A stretch of 64,000 bases of DNA from Pseudomonas asplenii (GCF_001293465.1 NZ_JSYZ01000018.1:1-64000); one strand, 5' to 3'; positions 1-7,835 are shown, numbered from the stretch's first letter. Program-made: numbers and translations. Notes: generated by a model not told the origin, from the letters alone.

Positions 1-16
1 ACCGCGAGGTATCCCC

Positions 17-784
17 ATGCCCACAGAAAACCAATCCAGCAACGAACAGAAGATGGTCAGCGTGCCGCGTCAGCACGAACTGAAGATCCGACAGACCCCG
101 CTGGCTGACCTGCTCAGCGGCCTCAAGACCGGCGAAATCAGGGATTGCTCAGATCGTGAGTTCGCCGTAGGCGATACAGTTCTGCTCCGCGAGATCGACG
201 ATGGCCGCGAATACACCGGCACAGTCGCACGTCGGACTATCACCCACGTGCAAAAGCACTATGGCCTGCCCGATCACTTATGCGTGCTCAGTTACGGCCA
301 GCCAGCCGAGCAGCACCAAGGCGAGCCGATCATGCTCACAGCAGTTGCAGAGCTCGTTGATGACGGCGACGGCGGCCTTGAGCCGCTCTGGATTCTTGAA
401 GGTGGAACCGCCGAGCTTTTCGCCGGCATGACCCTGCTGATTGCGGACAACGCGCCGGACCTTTGCCAGGAAGACGGGAGCGCCGAGGTGTATGCCCACG
501 CAGACAGCGGCGAGGTCGAGCAGCTGCGTTCCGAGCGCGACCAGTTGCAGGCCGACCTGACCCAGCGCGACGAGCGCGTCGACACTCTGGAAGCGATGCT
601 GCTGAAGATCGCCACCAACCTGGGCGGCACGCTTGAGCAGTACGGCCTGCTGAAGGAAGTCGCAGCTCTGGTCAGGATCAAGGACGCCGCGGCACAGGAA
701 TCTGCCGAACCAGACCACACCCCCACCATCACCATCCCGCCCGGCCTGGGCAACTACGACGGCAGCGACAACGGGGTCGATTGA
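17..784 (+). CDS. Phage/island DUF3850-domain protein
   Basis: A 255-aa protein. Residues about 17-95 (motif RQHELKIRQTPLADLLSG, then VGDTVLLRE and a GTVARRTITHV strand) resemble the small DUF3850/ASCH-like fold common in phage and island genomes, possibly nucleic-acid binding. The middle is of unknown type; residues about 165-205 are a charged coiled-coil stretch (VEQLRSERDQLQADL). The start is supported by GAGG at 5-8. It precedes a PrtN-family gene and an integrase, so it belongs to the mobile element whose other end lies left of the window. The specific role is unknown; the domain call is from motif memory. Confidence 0.6.
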   Translation: MPTENQSSNEQKMVSVPRQHELKIRQTPLADLLSGLKTGEIRDCSDREFAVGDTVLLREIDDGREYTGTVARRTITHVQKHYGLPDHLCVLSYGQPAEQHQGEPIMLTAVAELVDDGDGGLEPLWILEGGTAELFAGMTLLIADNAPDLCQEDGSAEVYAHADSGEVEQLRSERDQLQADLTQRDERVDTLEAMLLKIATNLGGTLEQYGLLKEVAALVRIKDAAAQESAEPDHTPTITIPPGLGNYDGSDNGVD

Positions 785-836
785 CCCCGCTTCCGGCAGC
801 ACTTCCCCAAAGTCTCCCTAAATCATGAGGTTACCC

Positions 837-1118
837 ATGAACACTGCATTCCTGCTCATGGCCCAATACGGCGGCCAGGCAATCATCCCGATCGAGCGCG
901 TGTGCGCTGATTACTTCAGCCACCTGACGCCGGAGAAACTGAAACTCAAGGTGGCCAAGGGCGAGATCAACCTGACACTGGTCTGCATGGAGGCCAGCCA
1001 GAAGTCGGCCCGCGGCGTACACCTGAATGACCTGGCCGCATACCTTGACGCACAGCACGCCAAGGCCAAAAGCGAGCACGACAAGCTTATGGGGCGTGGT
1101 CTACGACGCGTCTCTTGA
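837..1118 (+). CDS. PrtN-family pyocin activator-like protein
   Basis: A 93-aa protein. The MNTAFLLMAQYGGQAIIPIE start and the segment on selecting a target (DYFSHLTPEKLKLKVAKGEI) are characteristic of the pyocin activator PrtN family, small DNA-binding proteins that activate pyocin genes; many copies sit beside prophage integrases, where an excisionase or directionality role is possible. The ATG at 837 is chosen over 825 because GAGG at 827-830 is correctly spaced. Its 3' end overlaps the convergent integrase by 32 nt, so the last about 10 residues differ from the conserved core. Function here is inferred from family and position. Confidence 0.75.
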   Translation: MNTAFLLMAQYGGQAIIPIERVCADYFSHLTPEKLKLKVAKGEINLTLVCMEASQKSARGVHLNDLAAYLDAQHAKAKSEHDKLMGRGLRRVS

Positions 1119-2229
1119 CCCGCCTCCGGGCCTCGATCACGGGGCCCGTTATCACCTCCTCCAGCAAGGGCCAGCCCTCATAGGGATCCCCTTTCCCCCG
1201 CAGGTGCGTATAGCGCCGCATCGAGTTCCAATCCCGGTGGCCCGACACGCTGGCTACGCGCGGAATATCCCATCCCTTTTCGAATAAACGACTGACGCCG
1301 TCGTGGCGCAGATCGTGAAAGTGCAGATCCTCAATTTCGAGGAAGTGGCAAGCCCTGGTGAATGCCGCAGAGATTGACCTGTGGTTGTACGGGAACACCT
1401 CATCAGCACCACGCGGCATCGACTGTAGAACGCGCCAGGCCTCGTCCGGCAGATGGCACCACACATCGTTGCCAATCTTCTGGCCGGGGTTCTTCATGTC
1501 GGTGATCAGGGCCGACTGCTCAGCATCGTTCAGCCGGTCCCAGCGAATGCGGGTAATTTCTTCCTGTCGGCGGGTCGAGAACAGAGCAAACACCACGACG
1601 CGCACCATATCGATCTCCTGCTTTCTGCGATCCCGCATCTCGGCAAAGTACCTGATGATGCGTTCAAGCTCGTCGAGTGTTGGCCGACGGTTGCGCTCGT
1701 TGCTGCGAGTCACGGCGCCCATCTTGCGCAGAACCCGGCGGGCGTCTGGCATGGCGTGCGGGTCGATATCGTAGCCCCACGCGGGCCTGGCCACGGACAA
1801 CACAGCGCCCAAGTGCGCAAGGTCATTGCCGACTGTCTGCGCCTGGATGCCGTCCTTCTCGATACGGTCGGTGGCGTACTCCACCAGCTTCTGGCTGGTG
1901 ACATCGCGGTCCATCAGGTCGCCCAGCCAGGTCTTTGCAATTGCGGCCAGGGTGGCACGCTTGGTCTTACCCAGTGGCCGCAGCTTCTCGTACTCGACCA
2001 GGTACTGGTCGATCATCTGCTTGACCGTCACCCCTTTCCGGTTCGCTTTCTCGATAGCCCCCGGCTCGTAAAGTTCGGCCTCGCGCTTCCTGATCCAGGC
2101 CTGGGCGTTCGACTTGCGGTCGAATGTTTGGCTTTCCTGATAGACTGCCTTCCCTTCCTTCATGATCCGGATCTGGGCGGTAAAGCCCGATGACCCGTCC
2201 TTGCGCTTGCGCTGCGTGATCGTTCCCAT
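1087..2229 (-). CDS. int: Tyrosine-type site-specific integrase
   Basis: A 380-aa tyrosine recombinase of phage/island type. The N-terminal part (GTITQRKRKDGSSGFTAQIR) is the arm-binding region; the catalytic set is visible as an Arg in STRRQEEITR (about residue 218), HDLRH (about 306), GHRDW and the nucleophile Tyr in RRYTHLR (about 340). The start at 2229 is preferred because homologues begin MGTITQRK; a longer frame reaches 2271. It is transcribed away from dusA and lies only about 100 bp from it, the classic arrangement of dusA-associated integrases. It should catalyse insertion and excision of the element at the left of the window. Confidence 0.9.
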   Translation of the reverse strand: MGTITQRKRKDGSSGFTAQIRIMKEGKAVYQESQTFDRKSNAQAWIRKREAELYEPGAIEKANRKGVTVKQMIDQYLVEYEKLRPLGKTKRATLAAIAKTWLGDLMDRDVTSQKLVEYATDRIEKDGIQAQTVGNDLAHLGAVLSVARPAWGYDIDPHAMPDARRVLRKMGAVTRSNERNRRPTLDELERIIRYFAEMRDRRKQEIDMVRVVVFALFSTRRQEEITRIRWDRLNDAEQSALITDMKNPGQKIGNDVWCHLPDEAWRVLQSMPRGADEVFPYNHRSISAAFTRACHFLEIEDLHFHDLRHDGVSRLFEKGWDIPRVASVSGHRDWNSMRRYTHLRGKGDPYEGWPLLEEVITGPVIEARRRVKRRVVDHAP

Positions 2230-2233
2230 GGAT

Positions 2234-2272
2234 TTGCTACATGACTGATTGAAGTTGCTACATTGTAGCAAC
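2234..2272. repeat. TTGCTACA repeats and perfect inverted repeat upstream of integrase
   Basis: TTGCTACAT occurs at 2234-2242 and again at 2255-2263; the second copy is the left arm of a perfect inverted repeat, GTTGCTAC (2254-2261), ATT, GTAGCAAC (2265-2272). Located just upstream of the integrase start, it may be an operator for integrase autoregulation or integrase arm-type sites. This is a sequence observation; the role is inferred. Confidence 0.55.
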
Positions 2273-2329
2273 GAGCATCAACAAATAAGCAAAAACAGTA
2301 TTAAACGGCATTAAATGAGAGATGCAAAA

Positions 2330-3340
2330 ATGCAGCAGAATCAGACCCTAACCCCAGGTAAACCAGTAGATACGGTAGTTAGGAGGTTTTCTGTTGCGCC
2401 GATGATGGACTGGACTGACCGCCATTGTCGGTACTTTCTGCGCCTGCTTTCCAGGCACACCCTGCTCTACACCGAGATGGTCACCACCGGTGCCATTCTC
2501 CATGGCGATCGTGAACGCTTCCTGCGCTACAACGCTTCCGAGCACCCGCTGGCACTGCAACTGGGCGGCAGCGTACCGGCCGACCTGGCCGCCTGCGCGC
2601 GGCTGGCCGAGGACGCCGGCTACGACGAGGTCAACCTCAATGTCGGCTGCCCCAGCGACCGGGTGCAGAACAACATGATCGGTGCCTGCCTCATGGGCCA
2701 TCCACAGTTGGTGGCCGATTGCGTGAAAGCCATGCGCGATGCGGTGTCGGTTCCGGTGACGGTCAAGCACCGTATCGGCATCAATGGCCGCGACAGTTAT
2801 GAAGAACTCTGCGATTTCGTCGGCACGGTGCGCGAGGCCGGTTGCGGCAGTTTTACCGTGCATGCGCGGATCGCGATCCTGGAGGGGCTGTCACCCAAGG
2901 AGAACCGCGAGATTCCACCGCTGCGCTATGACGTGGCGGCGCGCCTGAAGCAGGACTTCCCGCAGCTGGAGATCGTGCTCAACGGCGGGATCAAGACGCT
3001 GGAGCAGTGCCAGGAGCACCTGCAGACCTTCGACGGGGTGATGCTGGGGCGCGAGGCCTATCACAACCCGTACCTGCTGGCTGAAGTGGATCAGCGGCTG
3101 TTCGGCAGCACGGCACCGGTGATTTCCCGGGCCGAGGCGCTGGCGCAGTTGCGGCCGTATGTGGCCGAACATATTGCCAGTGGCGGGGCCATGCATCATG
3201 TGACCCGCCATGTGCTGGGGCTGGGCACCGGCTTTCCGGGGGCGCGGCGGTTCCGCCAGTTGCTGTCGGTGGATATTCACAAGGCGCAGGACCCGCTGGC
3301 GTTGCTGGATCAGGCGGGGGCGTTGCTGGAGGGACGGTGA
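2330..3340 (+). CDS. dusA: tRNA-dihydrouridine(20/20a) synthase DusA
   Basis: Flavin-dependent reductase making dihydrouridine in the tRNA D-loop. The protein (336 aa from the ATG at 2330; an in-frame ATG at 2315 has no visible ribosome site) carries the DusA N-terminus SVAPMMDWTDRHCRYF, the catalytic Cys in LNVGCPSDRVQ, and the C-terminal signature HHVTRHVLGLGTGFPGARR. GAGAG at 2317-2321 supports 2330. The first about 20 residues are not DusA-like and appear to be supplied by the integrated element, which regenerates an intact gene with a new 5' end. An AGGAGG at 2381-2386 lies upstream of the MM of APMMDW and may mark the original start region. Downstream is a bidirectional terminator. Confidence 0.95.
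   Translation: MQQNQTLTPGKPVDTVVRRFSVAPMMDWTDRHCRYFLRLLSRHTLLYTEMVTTGAILHGDRERFLRYNASEHPLALQLGGSVPADLAACARLAEDAGYDEVNLNVGCPSDRVQNNMIGACLMGHPQLVADCVKAMRDAVSVPVTVKHRIGINGRDSYEELCDFVGTVREAGCGSFTVHARIAILEGLSPKENREIPPLRYDVAARLKQDFPQLEIVLNGGIKTLEQCQEHLQTFDGVMLGREAYHNPYLLAEVDQRLFGSTAPVISRAEALAQLRPYVAEHIASGGAMHHVTRHVLGLGTGFPGARRFRQLLSVDIHKAQDPLALLDQAGALLEGR
2381..2420. other. Probable attachment-site region (5' end of dusA)
   Basis: Integrases of this neighbourhood insert in the 5' end of dusA, and the conserved DusA protein starts around RRFSVAPMMDW, encoded from 2381. Sequence upstream is AT-rich and lacks similarity to the usual DusA N-terminus, so the element-chromosome junction probably lies within or near 2381-2420. 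The other copy of the repeat should be beyond the left edge, so the exact core cannot be defined here. Confidence 0.45.
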
Positions 3341-3457
3341 TGCTGCCCCGGGAGTCAGCTGGAGCGGTGTTATCGTTCCCGACTCCTCGGTGAATCCTCC
3401 TCCCACAGCAGATCATCCCCCTGGAAAGCACGGACTAGCCTTTGACATGGCCAGCGC

Positions 3458-3494
3458 AAAAAGGGCGACATCCGTGGGGATGTCGCCCTTTTTT
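3458..3494. terminator. Bidirectional rho-independent terminator
   Basis: Perfect stem AAAAAGGGCGACATCC (3458-3473), 4-nt loop, complementary arm from 3478 ending in six T at 3489-3494. The flanking A and T runs let it act for dusA (+) and for the convergent anti-sigma antagonist gene (-). Confidence 0.9.
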
Positions 3495-3517
3495 GTACGC
3501 CCTGAGGCGTCAGTGGC

Positions 3518-4000
3518 TCAACTGCGCTCCAGCGCGTTCACCAGGTCGTGAAACGCTTCGCGGTTGGAGTCGTTCAGCCCCATCAGGATCTTGTGCGCTT
3601 CCAGCACCTTTACCCGCACCACTTCTTCCGACTGGTCCTGCGAGGGCAGGTCGGTCAGGCATTCCGGGCACGGAATCGGGCGGTTCACGATGTTGAACAC
3701 CTGGTCGAAGCCCATGGACTGCAGCAGGCGGGTAATGTCGTCGTGGACAGTCACCAGCGTCGGCAACAGGCCGACTTTCTGCCGCGACAGGATCGAAAGC
3801 TTGGCCAGCAAGCCCAGCGTGGTACTGTCGATGCTGCGGGTTTCGGTCAGGTCGATCACGATCGCGGTGAAGTTCAGCGCCGTGAAGATCTTCTCGATCG
3901 TGGCATCCAACGCCGAACACAGGGTCAGGCGCACTTCACCCACGAACTTCAGAACGAAGGTGCCATCCTGCTCGGCGAATTGGATTCTACCGGTACTCAT
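3518..4000 (-). CDS. rssC: STAS-domain anti-sigma factor antagonist (RssC-type)
   Basis: A 160-aa STAS protein: beta strand FVLKFVGEVRLTLCSAL, the phosphoacceptor region DLTETRSIDSTTLGLLAKL (Ser in SIDSTTLG) at about residues 48-66, and a C-terminal extension with two Cys (PCPECL). It is the partner of the upstream PP2C-type response regulator, which would dephosphorylate it; in P. aeruginosa the equivalent pair (I recall PA2797/PA2798) tunes RpoS or related sigma signalling. Its ATG at 4000 overlaps the rssB stop (TGATG), implying translational coupling; AGGAA lies 8 nt upstream. The in-frame TTG at 4003 is less likely. Gene symbol by analogy. Confidence 0.8.
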   Translation of the reverse strand: MSTGRIQFAEQDGTFVLKFVGEVRLTLCSALDATIEKIFTALNFTAIVIDLTETRSIDSTTLGLLAKLSILSRQKVGLLPTLVTVHDDITRLLQSMGFDQVFNIVNRPIPCPECLTDLPSQDQSEEVVRVKVLEAHKILMGLNDSNREAFHDLVNALERS

Positions 4001-5181
4001 CAAAGGTTCCTGCTCAACACTAACAGGGCGATATCATCCGGCATCTCCCCTAGCGTGGCCAATCCAAAAACCTGGCGCAAGCCATCCAGGCTGCCCCCGG
4101 CTGTTCTCACCAGTTCAGGCAAGGCAGCCTCTTTCTCTTTGAGTGTATCTTGTTGCAAAAGGTCCAGAATGCCATCAGACATCAGTGTAAGACTGAATGT
4201 CGGCGGCAGCTCCAGAATGTGATCCTCGTAGGCGGCCTCGTTGAACAGGCCGACCGGCAGACCACGCCCCTCCAGGTAACGCACGCTGTCCGGGGTGTAG
4301 AGCACCGGCAGCGGCAGGTGGCCACCGATGCTGTAGGTCAGCAGTCCGGTTTCCTCGTCGATCACGCCACCGACCATGGTCACGTGCTTGCCCAGCTTGC
4401 AGTTGATCAACCCGCGGTTGATATGGCCCAGCACCTGCGAGGGCTTGAACTCCGGCAGCGTGCCATTGCGCTTGGACTCGAACAGCAGGCGCGTGGTCAT
4501 GAACTTCAACAGGACGGTAACGAACGCCGACGAAGCACCATGCCCCGAGACATCCGCCAGGTAGAACGCCACCCGCCGCTCGTCGACCCGGAAGTAGTCG
4601 ACGAAGTCGCCGGACAGGTACAGGGACGGGATGATCTGGTGGGCGAAGTGGAAATCGTCGATGCTCCACGGGCTGACCGGCAGCATGTTCATCTGCACCT
4701 GGCGCCCGGCGTTCTGGTCTTCCTGCAGCAGGTGAAGGCTGGCTTCGAGCTCGCGGTTGGCGGCTTCGAGCTTTTCGCGGTAGCGCTGGTTCTCCAGCAG
4801 CAGGCGCGCCCGATCGAGGGCCCGGCGCACGGAGTGCTCCAGCACGGCGAGGTCTTCGAGGGGCTTGATCAGGTAGTCTGCCGCGCCCAGGCGCAGGGCC
4901 TCGACGGCATCGTTCATGACGCCAGCGCCCGAGACCACGATCACCGGTGTCTGCGGCGAAAGGTCGGAGACCTGGCGGATCAGTTCCAGGCCGCCCATCT
5001 GGGGCATGCGCAGGTCACAGATCACCAGGTCGGGCCTTGCTTGCTCGAATACCTGAAGTCCCTGCAGACCGTTGCCGGCTTGCAGGACGCTGAATCCGCT
5101 GTCTTCCAAATAGGCCGCAAGGCTTGCGCGCACTACTTCGTCGTCATCTATTATCAGCAGCGTGGCACTGGTTTTCTGCAT
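4000..5181 (-). CDS. rssB: Response regulator with PP2C phosphatase output, RssB
   Basis: A 393-aa protein: N-terminal receiver domain (acidic pocket IIDDDE, phosphoacceptor Asp56 in VICDLRMP, Lys in YLIKPLEDL), a coiled-coil linker about residues 125-155, and a SpoIIE/PP2C-type phosphatase domain from about 170 to the end with the metal-binding DVSGHGASSAF motif. Unlike HsbR-type proteins it has no C-terminal histidine-kinase-like domain. It should control the phosphorylation of the downstream STAS antagonist and thereby sigma-factor availability. The start fits family members but has no strong ribosome site. No cognate sensor kinase is in the window. Confidence 0.88.
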   Translation of the reverse strand: MQKTSATLLIIDDDEVVRASLAAYLEDSGFSVLQAGNGLQGLQVFEQARPDLVICDLRMPQMGGLELIRQVSDLSPQTPVIVVSGAGVMNDAVEALRLGAADYLIKPLEDLAVLEHSVRRALDRARLLLENQRYREKLEAANRELEASLHLLQEDQNAGRQVQMNMLPVSPWSIDDFHFAHQIIPSLYLSGDFVDYFRVDERRVAFYLADVSGHGASSAFVTVLLKFMTTRLLFESKRNGTLPEFKPSQVLGHINRGLINCKLGKHVTMVGGVIDEETGLLTYSIGGHLPLPVLYTPDSVRYLEGRGLPVGLFNEAAYEDHILELPPTFSLTLMSDGILDLLQQDTLKEKEAALPELVRTAGGSLDGLRQVFGLATLGEMPDDIALLVLSRNL

Positions 5182-5380
5182 GTGGGCAAACGGCGCCAGA
5201 ATTAGGTTGGCGTAGACAGCAGGGCCTGGACCCCGCTCGTACTACTGGATTCGCTTTCTAGCCTCTCCGGTTCGAGCCGACCGAACGATCAGGTCCGGTG
5301 CATCGGTATCAGAGGTGCCCTTCTAAGGCGCAGACGGTACTCTCATCCACCGGGCGTTTCAAGCTCATGCCGATGGTCGC

Positions 5381-5418
5381 TTGAGGTCTTTACACCTCAA
5401 ATCACCGGGAGTTATAAG
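5381..5418 (+). promoter_or_regulatory. Candidate sigma-70 promoter and inverted repeat before the PilZ gene
   Basis: TTTACA (5389-5394) and TATAAG (5413-5418) are 18 nt apart, about 40 nt before the PilZ start. The -35 lies inside a perfect inverted repeat TTGAGGT (5381-5387)/ACCTCAA (5394-5400), a possible repressor site. The rest of the 5182-5456 gap shows no gene; it also must hold the rssB promoter. Confidence 0.4.
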
Positions 5419-5456
5419 AAGTGTGAAAACCACAACGGAATCGAAGGATGGAGTCG

Positions 5457-5753
5457 ATGAGCCAAACCGATCGTGACTACGAGGAAAAGCGTGATTACAT
5501 CCGGATGCGCGTCGATGCCGACGTGACGCTGATCCATGCCGGGCTGGAGATTTCGGCGGTGTGCGTGGACCTGTCCAGCAGCGGGATGCAGGTGGCGGCG
5601 CCGCGGGCGTTCAAGGCCGGCGATCAGTTGCTGGTGAGGATCGACTCCGATCATCCGTCGCTGAGGGGGCTGGAGGCGGAGACCGAGGTGGTTTGGGTGC
5701 GGGATCAGGATGGTGGGCAGCGGTTGGGGTTGCACATTCTCAAGATGAGTTGA
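5457..5753 (+). CDS. PilZ-domain protein (c-di-GMP binding)
   Basis: A 98-aa single-domain PilZ protein. The RxxxR-type motif is seen in EEKRDYIRMRVD (about residues 10-21) and the second c-di-GMP motif as DLSSSGMQ (about 44-51). Such stand-alone PilZ proteins are cytosolic c-di-GMP effectors acting on motility, polysaccharide or virulence machinery; the target is not evident. ATG at 5457 is preferred to 5448 because the AAGGATGGAG stretch is well placed for it and homologues begin MSQT. Lies between rssB (divergent) and mlaA (convergent), separated from the latter by a terminator. Confidence 0.88.
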   Translation: MSQTDRDYEEKRDYIRMRVDADVTLIHAGLEISAVCVDLSSSGMQVAAPRAFKAGDQLLVRIDSDHPSLRGLEAETEVVWVRDQDGGQRLGLHILKMS

Positions 5754-5837
5754 GGCAGATCCCCGGGATCTTGGCGGTTCGCCGGCAAACCCGGCGCCCG
5801 CAAGGGCCAGCGGCGCTTGCGAAGCGGGTGTGAAATG

Positions 5838-5865
5838 AAAAGGCGACTCCAGGAGTCGCCTTTTT
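5838..5865. terminator. Bidirectional terminator between PilZ gene and mlaA
   Basis: AAAAGGCGACT (5838-5848), loop, AGTCGCCTTTTT: perfect stem with A and T runs at both ends, between convergent genes. The preceding 5760-5830 is a degenerate REP-like GC-rich stretch. Confidence 0.9.
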
Positions 5866-5881
5866 GTTGGCCGGCCGACAA

Positions 5882-6568
5882 CTAGAAGTCGTCGACGACC
5901 TTGCCGTCCTTCACCTTGAACTCGCGGTTCTGCAGGTAGGCGTTGCGGATGAAGATGTACTTGTCGCCGCTGATCAGCTTCTCGCTCGACAGCAGGCTGG
6001 CACGGGTGTCGATCACGTCCAGGCCCATGGTGATGTTGCGCGCTGGCACGTCGTGGATATAGCGGTAGGGTTCGGTGTAGCTGTCGACCACCTTGGCCGG
6101 TGCATCGCGCAGGGTGCTCGGGCCGAAGAATGGAATGACCACGTAAGGGCCGCTGTCCAGGCCCCAATGGCCGAGGGTCTGGCCGAAGTCTTCATCGTTG
6201 CGCTGCAGCCCCATTTTGGTGCCGACATCGAAGAAGCCGCCCACACCCAGGGTGGTGTTGAACAGCAGGCGCGCGGTATCGACACCCGCCGCCTGGGGCT
6301 TGAATTGCAGGACGTCGTTGACCAGGTTGCCGACGTCGCCGAAGTTGCGGAAGATGTTGTGGATGCCGTCTTCCAGGAACTGCGGGGTCACGGCCTGATA
6401 GCCCTGGGCCAAGGGTTTCAGGGCGTAGGTGTCCAGCGTATCGTTGAACTTGAAGATTGGACGGTTGACGCTTTCCCACGGATCTTCGTCGGCCGCGTGC
6501 GCGGCGAATGGCACCAGCGCCATGCTGGCACACAAAGACACTTGAGCTAGACGATCGATCCAGCGCAT
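5882..6568 (-). CDS. mlaA: MlaA/VacJ outer-membrane phospholipid transport protein
   Basis: A 228-aa VacJ-family protein that, with the Mla system, removes misplaced phospholipids from the outer leaflet. Signal peptide MRWIDRLAQVSLCASMALV ending at AAHA; conserved DPWESVNRPIFKFNDTLD, GRVGN-type helix FRNFGDVGNLVNDVLQ, and FGQTLGHWG/GPYVVIPFFGPSTLRD. Unlike E. coli MlaA no lipobox Cys follows the signal sequence, so it is likely a soluble-type or differently anchored variant. Start at 6568 is supported by AAGGAG; a longer frame to 6670 lacks this. Other mla genes are not in the window. Confidence 0.93.
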   Translation of the reverse strand: MRWIDRLAQVSLCASMALVPFAAHAADEDPWESVNRPIFKFNDTLDTYALKPLAQGYQAVTPQFLEDGIHNIFRNFGDVGNLVNDVLQFKPQAAGVDTARLLFNTTLGVGGFFDVGTKMGLQRNDEDFGQTLGHWGLDSGPYVVIPFFGPSTLRDAPAKVVDSYTEPYRYIHDVPARNITMGLDVIDTRASLLSSEKLISGDKYIFIRNAYLQNREFKVKDGKVVDDF

Positions 6569-6670
6569 AAAAAGAAACTCCTTGGACGAGACGGGATGCG
6601 GGCGCCATGCCCTGACAATTGGGGTCAGTATAAAGCGGATACCTGCATTTAGGCAGTATGACCCAGACAA

Positions 6671-6696
6671 GTCCTACAAAGAATTACAAGTAGGAC
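6671..6696. promoter_or_regulatory. Inverted repeat in the mlaA/HAD divergent promoter region
   Basis: GTCCTAC (6671-6677) and GTAGGAC (6690-6696) form a perfect 7-bp inverted repeat with 12-nt spacer in the short region between mlaA (-) and the HAD gene (+), the right place for an operator for either. No regulator is assigned. Confidence 0.4.
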
Positions 6697-6765
6697 CGAC
6701 AGCAAGGAGTCACTCAACTGTCATGGCAACGCCTTATTCTGCGAAGTTATTTCAAGGACGTTGCC

Positions 6766-7374
6766 ATGCCACTCACCGCCGCCGCACCACTGCCCAACCC
6801 CACTGCCCTGCTGTTCGGCCTGACTGGCTGCCTGGTGGATTTCGGTGCCCGCGCCCGACATGGCCAACGCCCGGATGAACACAGCCACGCCACCCCTGGC
6901 GCACTGGAAGTGTTGCAGGATATGCAGCAGCTCGGCGTACCCTGCGCCTGGATGGATGAATTGCCCCATGAGGTCAGCACGCCCCTGGCCGCGACCCTGC
7001 CGGCCTGGGTGAAACCGGCTGGCGCCTGCCCTGATGCCCGTTGGCCATCGCCCAACGCCTGCTGGCAGGCATTGATGGGCCTTGGCGTGCCGCAACTGGA
7101 GGGCTGCGTGCTGGTCAGCGGCGAGCCGCGCCTGCTGCAGTCGGGGCTCAATGCCGGGCTGTGGACCATCGGCCTGGCCTCCTGCGGCCCGCTGTGCGGC
7201 CTGACCCCGGTGGAATGGCAGGCACTGAGCCGCCAGGAGCGGGAAAGCAAGCGCGGCAAGGCGACCGTGGAACTGTTCAGCCTCGGCGTGCATTCGGTGA
7301 TCGACCACCTCGGCGAACTGTCCACTTGCCTCGCCGACATCGCCCTGCGTCGCCTCAAGGGCGAGAAGCCCTGA
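6766..7374 (+). CDS. HAD-superfamily phosphonatase-like protein without nucleophile Asp
   Basis: A 202-aa protein. The opening ALLFGLTGCLVDFG aligns with the phosphonoacetaldehyde-hydrolase motif I (DWAGTxVDFG), but the nucleophile Asp is replaced by Gly. The middle keeps an HAD-like layout (PGALEVLQDMQQLGVPCAWM, cap/core helices, CVLVSGEPRLLQSGLNAGL near the motif IV region) and the typical DHLGELSTCLADI ending of phosphonatases. It is therefore probably a catalytically dead or altered relative. AAGGA at 6754-6758 supports the start. Followed by the DUF4404 gene 121 nt downstream, same strand. No phosphonate genes nearby. Confidence 0.7.
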   Translation: MPLTAAAPLPNPTALLFGLTGCLVDFGARARHGQRPDEHSHATPGALEVLQDMQQLGVPCAWMDELPHEVSTPLAATLPAWVKPAGACPDARWPSPNACWQALMGLGVPQLEGCVLVSGEPRLLQSGLNAGLWTIGLASCGPLCGLTPVEWQALSRQERESKRGKATVELFSLGVHSVIDHLGELSTCLADIALRRLKGEKP

Positions 7375-7495
7375 TAGGTGGCATTGATGGGGATCAGGCA
7401 CGAATCGCCGCGGTGGATTACGCTGAAAGTCAGGCACCGACCTTTATCGCGTCACGAAGGTCTATGCCAGAGACTATCCATAGAAGGAAACCACC

Positions 7496-7759
7496 ATGCC
7501 TGCCCGCGAACTGCAAGAACAACTCGACACCCTGCGCGAGCAACTTGAACAGAACCCGCCGCTGTCCGAGGCCGAGCGCGCCCATCTGCAGGACCTGATG
7601 CAGCAGATCGCACTGCAGTTGCAACTGGAAAGCGCAACCCAGGACACCAACCTGGCCGACGGGGTGAACCTGGCGGTCGAGCGCTTCGAACTCGAACACC
7701 CGACCATTGCCGGCACCCTGCGCAATATCGTGCGGACCCTGGGCGATATCGGTATCTGA
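7496..7759 (+). CDS. DUF4404 family protein
   Basis: An 87-aa, largely helical acidic protein (LQEQLDTLREQLEQNPPLS then a PTIAGTLRNIVRTLGDIGI ending) typical of DUF4404, a small Pseudomonas/gammaproteobacterial family without known function. The N-terminal half looks like a coiled coil. The AAGGAAA ribosome site is 5 nt ahead of the ATG. A strong terminator follows immediately. Confidence 0.85.
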   Translation: MPARELQEQLDTLREQLEQNPPLSEAERAHLQDLMQQIALQLQLESATQDTNLADGVNLAVERFELEHPTIAGTLRNIVRTLGDIGI

Positions 7760-7776
7760 CCCTCCACCCGAACCCG

Positions 7777-7813
7777 AAAAAAACCCCGACTCTCACGAGC
7801 CGGGGCTTTTTTT
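7777..7813. terminator. Bidirectional terminator between DUF4404 gene and gdhB
   Basis: CCCCGACTC (7784-7792), TCAC, GAGCCGGGG with preceding A7 and following T7. It serves the DUF4404 transcript (+) and gdhB (-), which converge here. Confidence 0.9.
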
Positions 7814-7835
7814 GATGACAGCTTGTTTCAGGCTA

